A program made the translations under genes and the position numbers. A model generated the notes under the pieces. It made no database searches. It saw only the letters and a list, made by a program, of their open reading frames with translations, and was not told the DNA's origin. From Fimbriimonadaceae bacterium (GTDB taxonomy: Bacteria > Armatimonadota > Fimbriimonadia > Fimbriimonadales > Fimbriimonadaceae), in assembly GCA_020847855.1 (NCBI GenBank), contig JADLBH010000030.1:1-61565 (forward strand): a stretch of DNA of 61,565 nt, written 5' to 3'. Positions 24,588 through 33,059 of this stretch are shown here, piece by piece. Every line of letters starts with the position of its first letter. The first letter of the stretch is position 1.

Positions 24588-24597
24588 CAAACCTCAT
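24584..24597 (+). promoter_or_regulatory. nitrate-regulon operator before moaA
   Basis: ATGAC-AAAC-CTCAT, one mismatch from the consensus, overlapping the mobA stop codon. Its centre is 42.5 bp before the moaA ATG. TAGGGT at 24620-24625 sits at -10 spacing and 7 nt before that ATG, so moaA may have a leaderless transcript of its own. Confidence 0.5.
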
Positions 24598-24632
24598 AGT
24601 CCCCTCGGTCTCGGAAGGGTAGGGTTATACCG

Positions 24633-25616
24633 ATGGAGTTGCTCACCGATTCCTTCGGGCGGGTACACAGCTACCTCCGGGTATCCGTGACCGACCGGTG
24701 CAACCTACGGTGCCGCTACTGCATGCCGCCCGAGGGCCTAGAATGGATCCCCAGATCGGAAGTCCTCAGCTTCGAAGAGATCGAGCGGCTCGTGAGGCTC
24801 TTTGTGGGCATCGGAATCGCAAAGATCCGGCTAACCGGGGGCGAGCCGACGGTTCGCAAAGGGATCGCCGACCTGATCTCTCGCCTCTCGGCCATCGCGG
24901 GCCCGGTGCCGCTTTGGATGACCACGAACGGAACCACGCTCGCGGAAAACGCAACAACCTACCGGAGGGCCGGGCTCACCGGGGTCAATGTCTCGTTGGA
25001 CTCGCTTCAGCGACAGCGGTATCGCGAGGTCACGATGCGCGACGAACTCGACCGCGTCCTCCTCGGGATAGATGCGGCGCTTGAAGCCGGGTTTGAGAGT
25101 GTCAAGATCAACGTGGTGGTCATGGCGGGGGTCAATGAGGAGGAAATCGTGGACTTTGTCGAACTGGCAAGGGACCGACCCCTCCACGTCCGATTCATCG
25201 AGTTCATGCCCTTTGCTGGTAATGGGTGGTCACAAGCCAAGTTGTTCCCCTATGCCGCGATGAGGGAGAGGATCGAAGGGCGGTTTCCCCTCCTCTCCCT
25301 GCCGGGTCGCGCTTCCGATGTGGGCAAGGACTTCACAGTCGAGGGCTTTGCGGGCAAGATCGGCTTCGTGACCTCGATGACTGAACACTTTTGTGACGGG
25401 TGCAACCGGCTCAGGCTCACTGCCGAGGGAGGGCTCAAGACGTGCCTCTTCTCGCGGGCCGAACGCGACCTGCGCGGACCCATGCGAGCGGGCTCCTCCG
25501 ACGAGGAACTCGCCGTGCTCATCCGTGACGAACTGATGCGCAAGTGGCGAGGGCACCCGCCCATGGACCGCCTTGCGCAAGTGCCGAACAAGAGCATGGT
25601 GGCGATCGGTGGCTAA
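24633..25616 (+). CDS. moaA: GTP 3',8-cyclase MoaA
   Basis: The 327-aa radical-SAM enzyme has the first cluster motif CNLRCRYC near residues 22-29. The second-cluster cysteines are at CDGCNRLRLTAEGGLKTCLF. It ends with the Gly-Gly tail that MoaA inserts into its active site. It catalyses the first step of molybdopterin synthesis, from GTP to 3',8-cyclo-GTP. It is followed by the moaC-moaB fusion with an 8-nt overlap and probably starts the Moco operon that runs to 30441. Confidence 0.95.
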   Translation: MELLTDSFGRVHSYLRVSVTDRCNLRCRYCMPPEGLEWIPRSEVLSFEEIERLVRLFVGIGIAKIRLTGGEPTVRKGIADLISRLSAIAGPVPLWMTTNGTTLAENATTYRRAGLTGVNVSLDSLQRQRYREVTMRDELDRVLLGIDAALEAGFESVKINVVVMAGVNEEEIVDFVELARDRPLHVRFIEFMPFAGNGWSQAKLFPYAAMRERIEGRFPLLSLPGRASDVGKDFTVEGFAGKIGFVTSMTEHFCDGCNRLRLTAEGGLKTCLFSRAERDLRGPMRAGSSDEELAVLIRDELMRKWRGHPPMDRLAQVPNKSMVAIGG

Positions 25617-26523
25617 GCTCGGCATGCGAGACGTCTCGCACAAGTCGTCCAGCCTCCGCGAGGCAAGTGCCACCGCGACTCTCTTGGTCTCACCCGCCAC
25701 GATCCGCTTGGTGAGAGATGGGGACTGTCCGAAGGGCGATCCGTTTCCGGTCGCCCGTGTGGCTGCGATTCAAGCCGCAAAAGCGACGGCCCAACTGATC
25801 CCCTATTGTCACCCCGTACCTGTGGATTGGGTGGAAATCGAGTTCGCCGTCCTGGAGGAGAGCATCGAGTGTACGGCGACGGTACGAGCCGTGTACCGAA
25901 CCGGTGTGGAGATGGAGGCCCTCACCGCCGCCTCGGTCGCCGCATTGAACCTCTTTGACTGCCTCAAGCCGGTGGACTCGGATATGGCGATCTCGTCGGT
26001 GAGGCTGCTGGGAAAGTCCGGCGGGAAATCGGACGCAGAGGGGAGCGGCAAGTTCTTGGCCACGGTCATCGTGGTCTCCGACTCGGTTGCGCGCGGAGAG
26101 TCTGAAGACGCTTCGGGTCGGCTGCTCGTAGAACGCCTCACTGGGCTCGGTGGGGAAGTGGCGGGGCCCAATGTCGTGCCGGACGAGATCGAGGAGATCC
26201 AGCAAGCCCTGCGGAGGATCGAGGGTGGAAGGCTCGTCCTTCTGACCGGTGGCACAGGGGCCGGGCCCCGAGACACGACGCCCGAGGCCGTCCTACCCTT
26301 GCTATCAAGACGCCTTCCCGGTGTGGAGCACAGGCTACATGCCTTTGGACAGGAGAGGTTCCCTTCCGCCATGTTGGGTCGCCCTACCGCCGGGATCATA
26401 GGCGAGAACATCGTGATCGCAATTCCCGGTTCCCCCTCGGCCGCGAGGGACGCGGTGGACGCACTGTTCCCGTATCTTCTCCATACGTTTCCAGTCATGA
26501 AGGGAGAGAAGCATGGTGGCTGA
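25609..26523 (+). CDS. MoaC-MoaB/MogA fusion protein
   Basis: The 304-aa product joins two Moco enzymes. Residues 1-150 are MoaC, cyclic pyranopterin monophosphate synthase, with DVSHKSSSLREA, IPYCHPVPVDW and GVEMEALTAASVAAL. Residues 160-304 are a MoaB/MogA-type molybdopterin adenylyltransferase domain with VVSDSVARGE and LLTGGTGAGPRDTTPEA. The fusion would couple the second step with adenylylation of molybdopterin. Start: the GTG at 25609 overlaps moaA by 8 nt; an ATG at 25624 gives an equally good MoaC start. The 3' end overlaps moeA by 11 nt. Confidence 0.9.
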   Translation: MAKLGMRDVSHKSSSLREASATATLLVSPATIRLVRDGDCPKGDPFPVARVAAIQAAKATAQLIPYCHPVPVDWVEIEFAVLEESIECTATVRAVYRTGVEMEALTAASVAALNLFDCLKPVDSDMAISSVRLLGKSGGKSDAEGSGKFLATVIVVSDSVARGESEDASGRLLVERLTGLGGEVAGPNVVPDEIEEIQQALRRIEGGRLVLLTGGTGAGPRDTTPEAVLPLLSRRLPGVEHRLHAFGQERFPSAMLGRPTAGIIGENIVIAIPGSPSAARDAVDALFPYLLHTFPVMKGEKHGG

Positions 26524-27724
26524 GAAGCGAGCTTTGGTGAGCCTCGAGGATGCGCTCGCGGCCGTGACCGAGGGCGTGGATCCTCTCGGCACCGAGGTCG
26601 TCAAGGTCCAAGACGTTGTAGGCCGGGCTCTTGTGGGTCCTCTCCGTGCGCCGATGGACTTGCCCCCGTTCGACAACTCTGCGGTGGATGGCTTCGCAAT
26701 TGCCGGGACGGACGTACAGACGGTCGCCTCTGACAGTTTTCGACTCGTGGGCGAGGCCAAGGCTGGGGATCGTGCCCGATTGTTGCATCCTGGCGAGACT
26801 CTGCGCATTTTCACGGGTGCGATGATCCCCAAAGGGTGCGATGCCGTAGTGATGCAGGAGGACGCCCGTGTGCAAGACGGAATCGTGACCTTCGGGGTGG
26901 GGGCGCGCACCGGCGAAAACATCCGGCGGGCGGGTACTGAGGCCAAAGCGGGAGCACAACTCCCGTCCGGGCTTCAGGCAAACCCTGCGACCCTCGCGAT
27001 GCTCGCGAGCGCGAGCTTCGAACAGGTCGAGGTCCGAAAGAAGCCGGTCGTGGCAATCGTGGCCACCGGCGACGAGCTTGTGGCGCCGGGCTCGACGCTG
27101 GCCCCCGGCCAGATCTACGAGTCCAACGCCCCTGCGCTCGCCGTGGCCGCCTGCGCGATGGGCTGCGAGGTCGCTTCGGTTCGTTCGGTCGCGGACGATC
27201 GAGACGCGATCTCCAGGGCTTGCTCCGACGCGCTGGAGTCGTGCGATGTGCTCGTGACGAGCGGCGGGGTCTCGGTAGGTGCCCATGACCTTGTCCGCCC
27301 GGTCTTGCGCGAGTTGGGCGTGGAGGAGCGCTTCGCCGGGGTAGCGATCAAGCCGGGGAAACCGGTAGTGTTCGGTAAGCGTGGCACGTGCTCCGTGTTC
27401 GGACTGCCAGGGAATCCCATGTCCGCGCTCGTTGGTTTCGCCGTGCTCGTTCGACCTCACCTCCTGGCCCGTCTCGGGGTCTGGCAAGGATTCATCGAGG
27501 TCTCGGGACGGTTGTTGCATCCGTTGACCAAGAAGGCAGGGCGCGTGGAGCTCGTCCCGGCGAACTTTCGCGATGGAGTTTTCGATGCCTTCGTAGATCG
27601 AGCTTCCTACAAGCCCAGTCTGCTCGCTGCGGCGAACGTTCTCGTATGGCTTCCCGCGGAAGGGCAGGTTTTTGAAGAGGGTACAGAGATGCGAGCGTTG
27701 GTGCTGGATTGGGGGCCGTCGTGA
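26513..27724 (+). CDS. moeA: molybdopterin molybdenumtransferase MoeA
   Basis: The 403-aa protein has MoeA landmarks: PPFDNSAVDGFAI near residues 55-67, RIFTGAMIPKGCDAVVMQE near residues 100-118, VATGDEL near residue 183, TSGGVSVGAHD near residue 251 and FGLPGNPMS near residue 300. It inserts molybdate into adenylylated molybdopterin. The ATG at 26513 overlaps the moaC-moaB end by 11 nt, and its stop overlaps the moaD GTG by 4 nt, so translation of the three genes is coupled. Confidence 0.93.
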   Translation: MVAEKRALVSLEDALAAVTEGVDPLGTEVVKVQDVVGRALVGPLRAPMDLPPFDNSAVDGFAIAGTDVQTVASDSFRLVGEAKAGDRARLLHPGETLRIFTGAMIPKGCDAVVMQEDARVQDGIVTFGVGARTGENIRRAGTEAKAGAQLPSGLQANPATLAMLASASFEQVEVRKKPVVAIVATGDELVAPGSTLAPGQIYESNAPALAVAACAMGCEVASVRSVADDRDAISRACSDALESCDVLVTSGGVSVGAHDLVRPVLRELGVEERFAGVAIKPGKPVVFGKRGTCSVFGLPGNPMSALVGFAVLVRPHLLARLGVWQGFIEVSGRLLHPLTKKAGRVELVPANFRDGVFDAFVDRASYKPSLLAAANVLVWLPAEGQVFEEGTEMRALVLDWGPS

Positions 27725-27966
27725 GGAGAACGGTCCGGGTCGAGTTTTGCGCGAGTCTGAGAGACCAGGCCGGCCGAGCGGTGACACAGCTCGAAACCGA
27801 GGCGACGACGTGTGGCGACCTGTACCGTGAATTGCAGGAGCGGTATGCCTTCACCCTCCCGGAAAGCCTTGTCAAGTTCGGTCTCGGCAACGAAATCTGC
27901 GGGGGGGAGTCGGTGCTCGAAGGGCACGACGTTGTTGTGTTGATCCCTCCCGTTTGCGGCGGTTAG
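27721..27966 (+). CDS. moaD: molybdopterin synthase small subunit MoaD
   Basis: The 81-aa ubiquitin-like protein ends in VCGG; the terminal Gly-Gly is the carrier for the thiocarboxylate. The N-terminal strand VRVEFCASLRDQAG and the end HDVVVLIPPVCGG are typical MoaD features. It donates sulfur to cyclic pyranopterin monophosphate within molybdopterin synthase. The GTG at 27721 overlaps the moeA stop (GTGA). The next gene encodes its partner MoaE and its activating MoeB-type domain in one protein. Confidence 0.9.
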   Translation: MRRTVRVEFCASLRDQAGRAVTQLETEATTCGDLYRELQERYAFTLPESLVKFGLGNEICGGESVLEGHDVVVLIPPVCGG

Positions 27967-27967
27967 G

Positions 27968-29413
27968 ATGTTTCAAATCACGGCGGATCCGATTGTTCCG
28001 GTGGAGGTGGGCGGCTCCTCGGCGGGCGGGATCGTCGTTTTTGAGGGCAAGGTTCGAGACTCGAACCAGGGCAAAAGGGTGACACTGCTCGAGTACGAGT
28101 GCCACACGCCCCTTGCAGAGGCAGAGGGGGGGAGAGTCCTCGAGGAGGCTGTTCGAGACTTTGGCCTCGAGGGCGCCCGAGTGGTCCACCGTGTCGGGAT
28201 CCTTGAGATCGGCGAAACCGCGGTGTGGGTCGGCGTCGCCGGTCGGCACCGTGGGGAGGCGTTTCGCGCATGCGCTCACATCATGGACCAGATCAAGGCG
28301 AGGGTTCCCATCTGGAAGCGCGAGCACTACGACGATGGAACCTCGGAGTGGCTTGGGTGCCACAGCGACGCCGCTGAGCCTGACGGCGAGTATCACTCCC
28401 GGCATCGGAGCCTTCCCGAGATCGGTGTGGACGGTCTCCGGCGCCTCTCCGAAACTCGTGTGCTCGTGGTCGGGACTGGTGGCTTGGGTTGTGCAGCCTT
28501 GCCATATCTGGCAGGGGCCGGCTTCGGATTCATTGGGATCGCCGATGGCGACACCGTCCAGTCGAGTAACCTGCACCGACAGCCGCTCTTTGGCATGGAG
28601 GACGTCGGCAAGGGCAAGGCGACCCTCGCTCGGTTGGCCCTTTCGCGCCTGAATCCTACCGTTCGTGTGACCGCCTTGCCGCACCTTGACGCCAGGAACA
28701 TCGAGGCGATTCTCGAGGATTTCGACATCGTCTTAGACGGTAGCGACAACTTCACGATCAAGTTCCTTCTCAACGATATGGCGAGAAAGCTCGGCAAGCC
28801 GCTCGTCACTGCGAGCGTACACCGCTTCGAAGGCATGATCCTCACGGTCTTGCCCGACCCAGCTTCGAGCTGCCTTCGGTGCCTCTGGGAAGTGCCCCCG
28901 GTGGACGGGTGTGTCGGCAATTGCTCGGAGGAGGGGGTACTCGGTGCCTTGCCCGGCGTCTTCGGGGCTCTCCAAGCCGCCGAAGTGATCCAAGTCGCCT
29001 TGAACGGTAAAGGCGCCCTCAGCACGAGCATGATGATCCTCGACCTGCGCGATATGAGGCAGCGTTTGCTCTCTCGCAGTGTGAGCCCTTCTTGCCCCCT
29101 CTGTAGCGGGGCACCCAGCCGAGAGGGCGTTCACATGAGACTGGGTGACGCCCTCGCCCAAGGAATGACCGTTCTGGACATTCGTGAGCGGGCGGAGAGG
29201 GAAGCCGATTCCGGCGTGAAAGGCTCGGTGCACGTGCCCATGAGCGACCCGCAAAGCTTGCTGGCGGAGGCGGGACGGCTTCCGGGCCCATTCCTGCTGG
29301 TTTGTGCCCATGGAGTTCGATCCACGCAGGCCGCATATTGGCTGCGAGAGATGGGATTTGCCGCCTATTCGATGCCAGGCGGGACGGAAGCCCTCAGGGA
29401 GCAAACGAAATGA
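27968..29413 (+). CDS. MoaE-MoeB-rhodanese triple fusion
   Basis: The 481-aa product has three parts. Residues 1-135 are MoaE, the large molybdopterin synthase subunit (GIVVFEGKVRD, YECHTPLAE, PIWKREHY). Residues 140-385 are a ThiF/MoeB E1-like domain (VVGTGGLGCAALPYLAGAG, QSSNLHRQ, zinc pairs CLRC and CPLC, cysteine in GNCSEEGVLG) that would adenylylate MoaD. Residues 390-481 are a rhodanese domain with active-site cysteine in LVCAHGVRS, for sulfur transfer. One chain would activate, sulfurate and use MoaD. It starts 1 nt after moaD and overlaps the dehydrogenase gene by 4 nt (ATGA). Confidence 0.9.
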   Translation: MFQITADPIVPVEVGGSSAGGIVVFEGKVRDSNQGKRVTLLEYECHTPLAEAEGGRVLEEAVRDFGLEGARVVHRVGILEIGETAVWVGVAGRHRGEAFRACAHIMDQIKARVPIWKREHYDDGTSEWLGCHSDAAEPDGEYHSRHRSLPEIGVDGLRRLSETRVLVVGTGGLGCAALPYLAGAGFGFIGIADGDTVQSSNLHRQPLFGMEDVGKGKATLARLALSRLNPTVRVTALPHLDARNIEAILEDFDIVLDGSDNFTIKFLLNDMARKLGKPLVTASVHRFEGMILTVLPDPASSCLRCLWEVPPVDGCVGNCSEEGVLGALPGVFGALQAAEVIQVALNGKGALSTSMMILDLRDMRQRLLSRSVSPSCPLCSGAPSREGVHMRLGDALAQGMTVLDIRERAEREADSGVKGSVHVPMSDPQSLLAEAGRLPGPFLLVCAHGVRSTQAAYWLREMGFAAYSMPGGTEALREQTK

Positions 29414-30441
29414 ACGCACCCCAAGCCAAGCCGAGTACCAACGGGCTTTCCACCAGGGAAGCCATCTTCGTCACCGAAGGCGACGGTCTCCTAGCCAAGA
29501 TGCTTGCCACAAGATTCGGGGCGGACGCAGTTCGTGTCTTTCCCGGCACCCTCGATTCTCAGGAAGAAGAGATCGAGTCCGTTCGGGCTATCGCGATCAC
29601 GGTGAGGTCACAGACCGGGGCCGCGGATATGGATCGGTTTCCCTCGCTCGAAGTCATCACCACCGGATCGGCAGGCTACGACCACATTGACCTTGCGGCA
29701 GCGCAGGAGCGCGGGATTAAGGTCTGCAACGTGCCCGACTACGGGCCCGCGGTGGCCGAGTTCAACATGGCACTTTTGCTCGCACTCAGCCGCAAGCTCC
29801 ATCGCGCCTATCTCCAGACGCGAGATCACGACTTCGACCCGCTTGAGCTGCTGGGCCATAACCTCACAGGGCGGACCCTGGGCGTGATTGGAACCGGAAA
29901 CATCGGTGCCAAGCTCGCCCAATTGGCATCGGCGTTCGGAATGCGCGTGGTCGCCACCGATCCTAGTCCTCGCGCTGAAGTGCCAGCGGAGTACATAGCC
30001 ATGGACGACCTGCTGCGGCAGGCGGACATGATCTCCCTTTGCTGCCCCTTGACGGACAAGACGAGGCACATGATCGGCTTCGAGGAGTTCAAGGCGATGA
30101 AGCCGGGTGTCCTGATGGTGAACACTTCGCGAGGGGCGGTGGTGGACACGCAAGCACTGTTGTGGGCCTTGGGAGAGGATATCGTCGCGGCGGTCGCCCT
30201 GGACGTCCTCGAAGGCGAGACCCTGATCCTGCCTGGGGAATGGAGCGACACCTTGATCCATGACCCGACACAACGCGAGGCGTTGGAAATCGCCGAGGGG
30301 CTCACGCTCACCTGCCATCCCAAGGTCTTGGTGACCCCGCACATCGCGTATTACACCGCGGACTCGCTGCAGGCGATCCGCGAAGTCACGGTCGAGAACG
30401 TCGCCGCGTATGCCGCGGGTGCTCCCCAGAACCTTTGCTAG
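29410..30441 (+). CDS. D-isomer-specific 2-hydroxyacid dehydrogenase
   Basis: The 343-aa protein has the NAD-binding motif GVIGTGNIGAKLAQ near residues 157-170, the catalytic Arg in NTSRGAVVD near residue 240, and the catalytic His in VTPHIAYYT near residue 311. GSAGYDHIDL near residue 80 is also typical. Members reduce pyruvate to D-lactate or act on similar 2-keto acids. It is the last gene of the Moco operon, overlapping the fusion gene by 4 nt, although its chemistry has no obvious place in Moco synthesis. Its stop overlaps the nnrS stop as CTAG. Confidence 0.85.
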   Translation: MNAPQAKPSTNGLSTREAIFVTEGDGLLAKMLATRFGADAVRVFPGTLDSQEEEIESVRAIAITVRSQTGAADMDRFPSLEVITTGSAGYDHIDLAAAQERGIKVCNVPDYGPAVAEFNMALLLALSRKLHRAYLQTRDHDFDPLELLGHNLTGRTLGVIGTGNIGAKLAQLASAFGMRVVATDPSPRAEVPAEYIAMDDLLRQADMISLCCPLTDKTRHMIGFEEFKAMKPGVLMVNTSRGAVVDTQALLWALGEDIVAAVALDVLEGETLILPGEWSDTLIHDPTQREALEIAEGLTLTCHPKVLVTPHIAYYTADSLQAIREVTVENVAAYAAGAPQNLC

Positions 30442-31799
30442 CAGGTTGCCGCCACACGCACCGACCGCGGCAGGAGAAGCCGGACCATGACGGAGGCCCA
30501 ACACACGAGCCCGACGAGCTCGATGAACCCGGTCGCCCCCATGGGCGCGAAGGCGGCAGGGAAGTAGTCGGTCGCTACCTCCAAACCTACCCGTCCAAGG
30601 TTCCCGAGATTGAGCAGCCACCACGCGGCCCAAAGCGCCTTCGTACCAATCTCCGCGGAGCCGGTCATCCGAGTCGCGACGTGGTAACCCACTCCGAGGA
30701 TCATCTGCGAGATGAACCCCACGGTCAAAGCGTGGCGGATCGCTCCAGTGTAAGCATGGGAGAAGGGCTCGCCGATCACGGACAAGTGTAGTCGCTCGAA
30801 GCTCGCCAAGGACGCGGCCACCAGCAGCCACACGAACCCTGCCTTCAAGAACTTCTGGCTCGCGTTGGGACGCAAGACGGGCTCGAGCACGCCCAGGGAG
30901 ACGATCATGCAGACCGCGCCAAGGCCCAAGAAGGCGGCCCCCAGGCGGAAGACGGTGTCCGACCCCGGTGTAAGACCCGCGTTGAAGTACGCGATCCAGC
31001 CCGTCATGCGGAGTGCAAGGCCAAGAATCCACGCCCCATAACCCAGGAGGCCCCAAGTGCGCTTCGCTTCCCGAAAGCCCAAGCAGCCGGGGAACTTGCT
31101 CGCGGCGACGCCGAAGACCATGGTCGCAACAAAGCCAAGGAACTGGGCCTCGCGGAGAGGAGTGGCCCATCTCGCCACAAACGCTATCGAGGCGGACGTG
31201 TCTGCCTGGTGCGTACCGACGAACACAAACGGGTCCGCAAGAGCAACGACGGCCCAGAAGAGCAACGATGTCGTAACGAAGAGGAGGGGCCAACCCGACG
31301 AAGGCCGGGACGGGTCGCGGTTCTTCGCGATATTGAGGACCATGGTGCCGATCGCGGCGATCTGCAATGTGCTCGACGCGACCCCGAGCCAAACCCATCG
31401 AGAAGGATCCGCTTGGGCCAGCGGTTCCGCTGCAAACCTCAGAACAATGCCGCCTGCCATCAGCCAGAGGCACCAGTTTGCCAGCCTCGTGAGGCTCGGC
31501 AGGCTCCTCGCCGAGGCACCGTGCTGCTGCAGGGTAAACCCCATCACGAAGAATCCGACCCAACCGTAGAGCTGTGAGTTCGCGTGTGCGAGCACGTACG
31601 GGGTCCACGCGGTCGCCGTGTACGAGCCTTGCCGGGCGATTCCGTGCAAGGCGAGCGCACCGAGCAAGCAACCCACAGTCAGGAGCGTTGCGATGCCCGC
31701 GAGGAAGAAGGGTCGAAAAACGGCCACGGGAACCTTGCCGGGCTCTGACCTCTCCGATGCTAGCCGCAGCATTGTGAGCCCAGTTCGGCCCGTGACCAT
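30438..31799 (-). CDS. nnrS: NnrS-family membrane protein
   Basis: 453 aa with about 12 membrane segments. FRPFFLAGIATLL near residue 28, HANSQLYGWVGFFVMGF near residue 69, and histidines such as SHAYTGAIRHALTVGF fit NnrS, a heme- and copper-containing membrane protein of denitrifiers that protects against NO stress. The ATG at 31799 is exactly 41.5 bp from the centre of the upstream operator, so it probably has a leaderless transcript of its own besides read-through from the cytochrome b gene 60 bp upstream. An internal ATG at 31772 is a weaker alternative start. Confidence 0.85.
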   Translation of the reverse strand: MVTGRTGLTMLRLASERSEPGKVPVAVFRPFFLAGIATLLTVGCLLGALALHGIARQGSYTATAWTPYVLAHANSQLYGWVGFFVMGFTLQQHGASARSLPSLTRLANWCLWLMAGGIVLRFAAEPLAQADPSRWVWLGVASSTLQIAAIGTMVLNIAKNRDPSRPSSGWPLLFVTTSLLFWAVVALADPFVFVGTHQADTSASIAFVARWATPLREAQFLGFVATMVFGVAASKFPGCLGFREAKRTWGLLGYGAWILGLALRMTGWIAYFNAGLTPGSDTVFRLGAAFLGLGAVCMIVSLGVLEPVLRPNASQKFLKAGFVWLLVAASLASFERLHLSVIGEPFSHAYTGAIRHALTVGFISQMILGVGYHVATRMTGSAEIGTKALWAAWWLLNLGNLGRVGLEVATDYFPAAFAPMGATGFIELVGLVCWASVMVRLLLPRSVRVAATC

Positions 31800-31833
31800 A
31801 GTTTCAATTTGGAGACGTCCGCGGGCCGGAACC

Positions 31834-31847
31834 ATGACGGCCGTCAT
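31834..31847 (-). promoter_or_regulatory. ATGAC-N4-GTCAT operator of nnrS
   Basis: The site ATGAC-GGCC-GTCAT is a complete 14-bp palindrome, including its centre. It fills the 59-bp gap between the cytochrome b stop and the nnrS start, centred 41.5 bp before the nnrS ATG. A weak CAAATT lies at -10 spacing. Confidence 0.65.
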
Positions 31848-31858
31848 ACCGTGGGACC

Positions 31859-33055
31859 TTACTCCACAGCGGGAGCGCCGCCTTCTTGGGCAGGGGCCGA
31901 ATGGTGCGAGCTTGGTGGGGTTTCGAGGATCCCCTTGAGAGTCATGAGCCCGATCAGGAGGATGACTCCCATTCCGACGAGCATGACCCAGCCCCGCTTT
32001 GCCGGGTGCCTCGACTTCGATCGGTCGAGCCAAGGAAGGGCGAACATCCCCACCGTGATCAGACCTGGGATCACCAGGGTGGCAAGGGCCTCGTAGCCGG
32101 GAGGCATGATCTTCAAGAGCTCGTAGAGCCCGAGGAAGTACCACTCGGGCCGTGGGGTGAAGTCCGTGCCTGCCGGATCGGCCATCGCCTCCAGTCCGGG
32201 CGGCAGGTTGAGCGTGAGCCAGAACAAAGCGGCAAGTCCCGCCACCACAACGACCGCGTCCTTGAAGAGCTGGTTCGGGAAGAAGGGCTGGGGCTTGCCC
32301 TTCTGGGGCATCACCGGGCCCGCGATGTGATGGCGCCGCACCAGGTACAGGTGGAGGCCGACGAGCCCCATGAGCGCCGCGGGGAGGAGCATGACATGAA
32401 CCGCATAGAACCGGGTGAGCGTCAGTGCGCCCACCTCCTCTCCCCCACGGACCAGGATCAGCAGCTCGTGCCCGATGAACGGAACGGTGGCCGCGATGCG
32501 GGTTCCTACGACGGTGGCCCAGTACGCCTTCTGGTCCCATGGAAGCAGGTACCCGGTGAAGGAGAACCCGAGCATCACTTGGAAGATGAGCACGCCACAG
32601 ACCCAAGTGAGTTCACGGGGCTTCTTATAGGAGCCCCAGAAGAAGACCCGTAGGGTGTGCATCACCATCACGACGACAATGAGCGCGGAGCCCCAAACGT
32701 GCAATCCCCGGATGATCGCGCCCGCGGCGACTTCCGTCGTCAGGTGCTTCACCGAGTTGTACGCCGTCTGCGGGGCTGGGCTGTAGTACATCGCCATGAG
32801 GACCCCGGTCGTGAACTGGAACGCAAGGAGCGTGAGGAGGAGGTTTCCGAGGGTTTGCCACCACCCGACTCCGGGTGGCATCGGCTCGTCAAGGTTCTTC
32901 CGGACGAAACCCCACCAGCCGAGACGAAGCTCCATCCAGTCGCGAAGCCCCGGACGCTCCATGGCGAGTCGCTCCTCGGGCTGAAGATCGCCGGGGGCGG
33001 TGACGATGGGACGTTCTTCGGTTTCGAACGAGTGAGGCTCGGGTTCCTTGATCAT
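31859..33055 (-). CDS. cytochrome b of a bc-type complex (fused b and subunit-IV parts)
   Basis: The 398-aa membrane protein has both halves of a bc/b6f cytochrome b. Heme-ligand histidines occur in IIRGLHVWGS and VVMVMHTLR, and the second pair in FYAVHVMLLP and LVGLHLYLVRRHH. The quinol-site motif appears as PEWYFLGLYELLK (PEWY). The last 80 residues add three further helices. The first 60 residues are a cytoplasmic extension. It would move electrons from menaquinol to the Rieske protein encoded 4 nt upstream. No cytochrome c1 gene follows; the cytochrome c in this operon is fused to a NarI-like protein. The ATG at 33055 is chosen because it starts the conserved region. Confidence 0.88.
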   Translation of the reverse strand: MIKEPEPHSFETEERPIVTAPGDLQPEERLAMERPGLRDWMELRLGWWGFVRKNLDEPMPPGVGWWQTLGNLLLTLLAFQFTTGVLMAMYYSPAPQTAYNSVKHLTTEVAAGAIIRGLHVWGSALIVVVMVMHTLRVFFWGSYKKPRELTWVCGVLIFQVMLGFSFTGYLLPWDQKAYWATVVGTRIAATVPFIGHELLILVRGGEEVGALTLTRFYAVHVMLLPAALMGLVGLHLYLVRRHHIAGPVMPQKGKPQPFFPNQLFKDAVVVVAGLAALFWLTLNLPPGLEAMADPAGTDFTPRPEWYFLGLYELLKIMPPGYEALATLVIPGLITVGMFALPWLDRSKSRHPAKRGWVMLVGMGVILLIGLMTLKGILETPPSSHHSAPAQEGGAPAVE

Positions 33056-33059
33056 TCGC

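Noticed and set aside
29608-31671. 687-codon open frame on the minus strand
   Set aside because: It is antisense to the dehydrogenase gene and out of frame with nnrS; Arg/Gly/His-rich composition and no domain.
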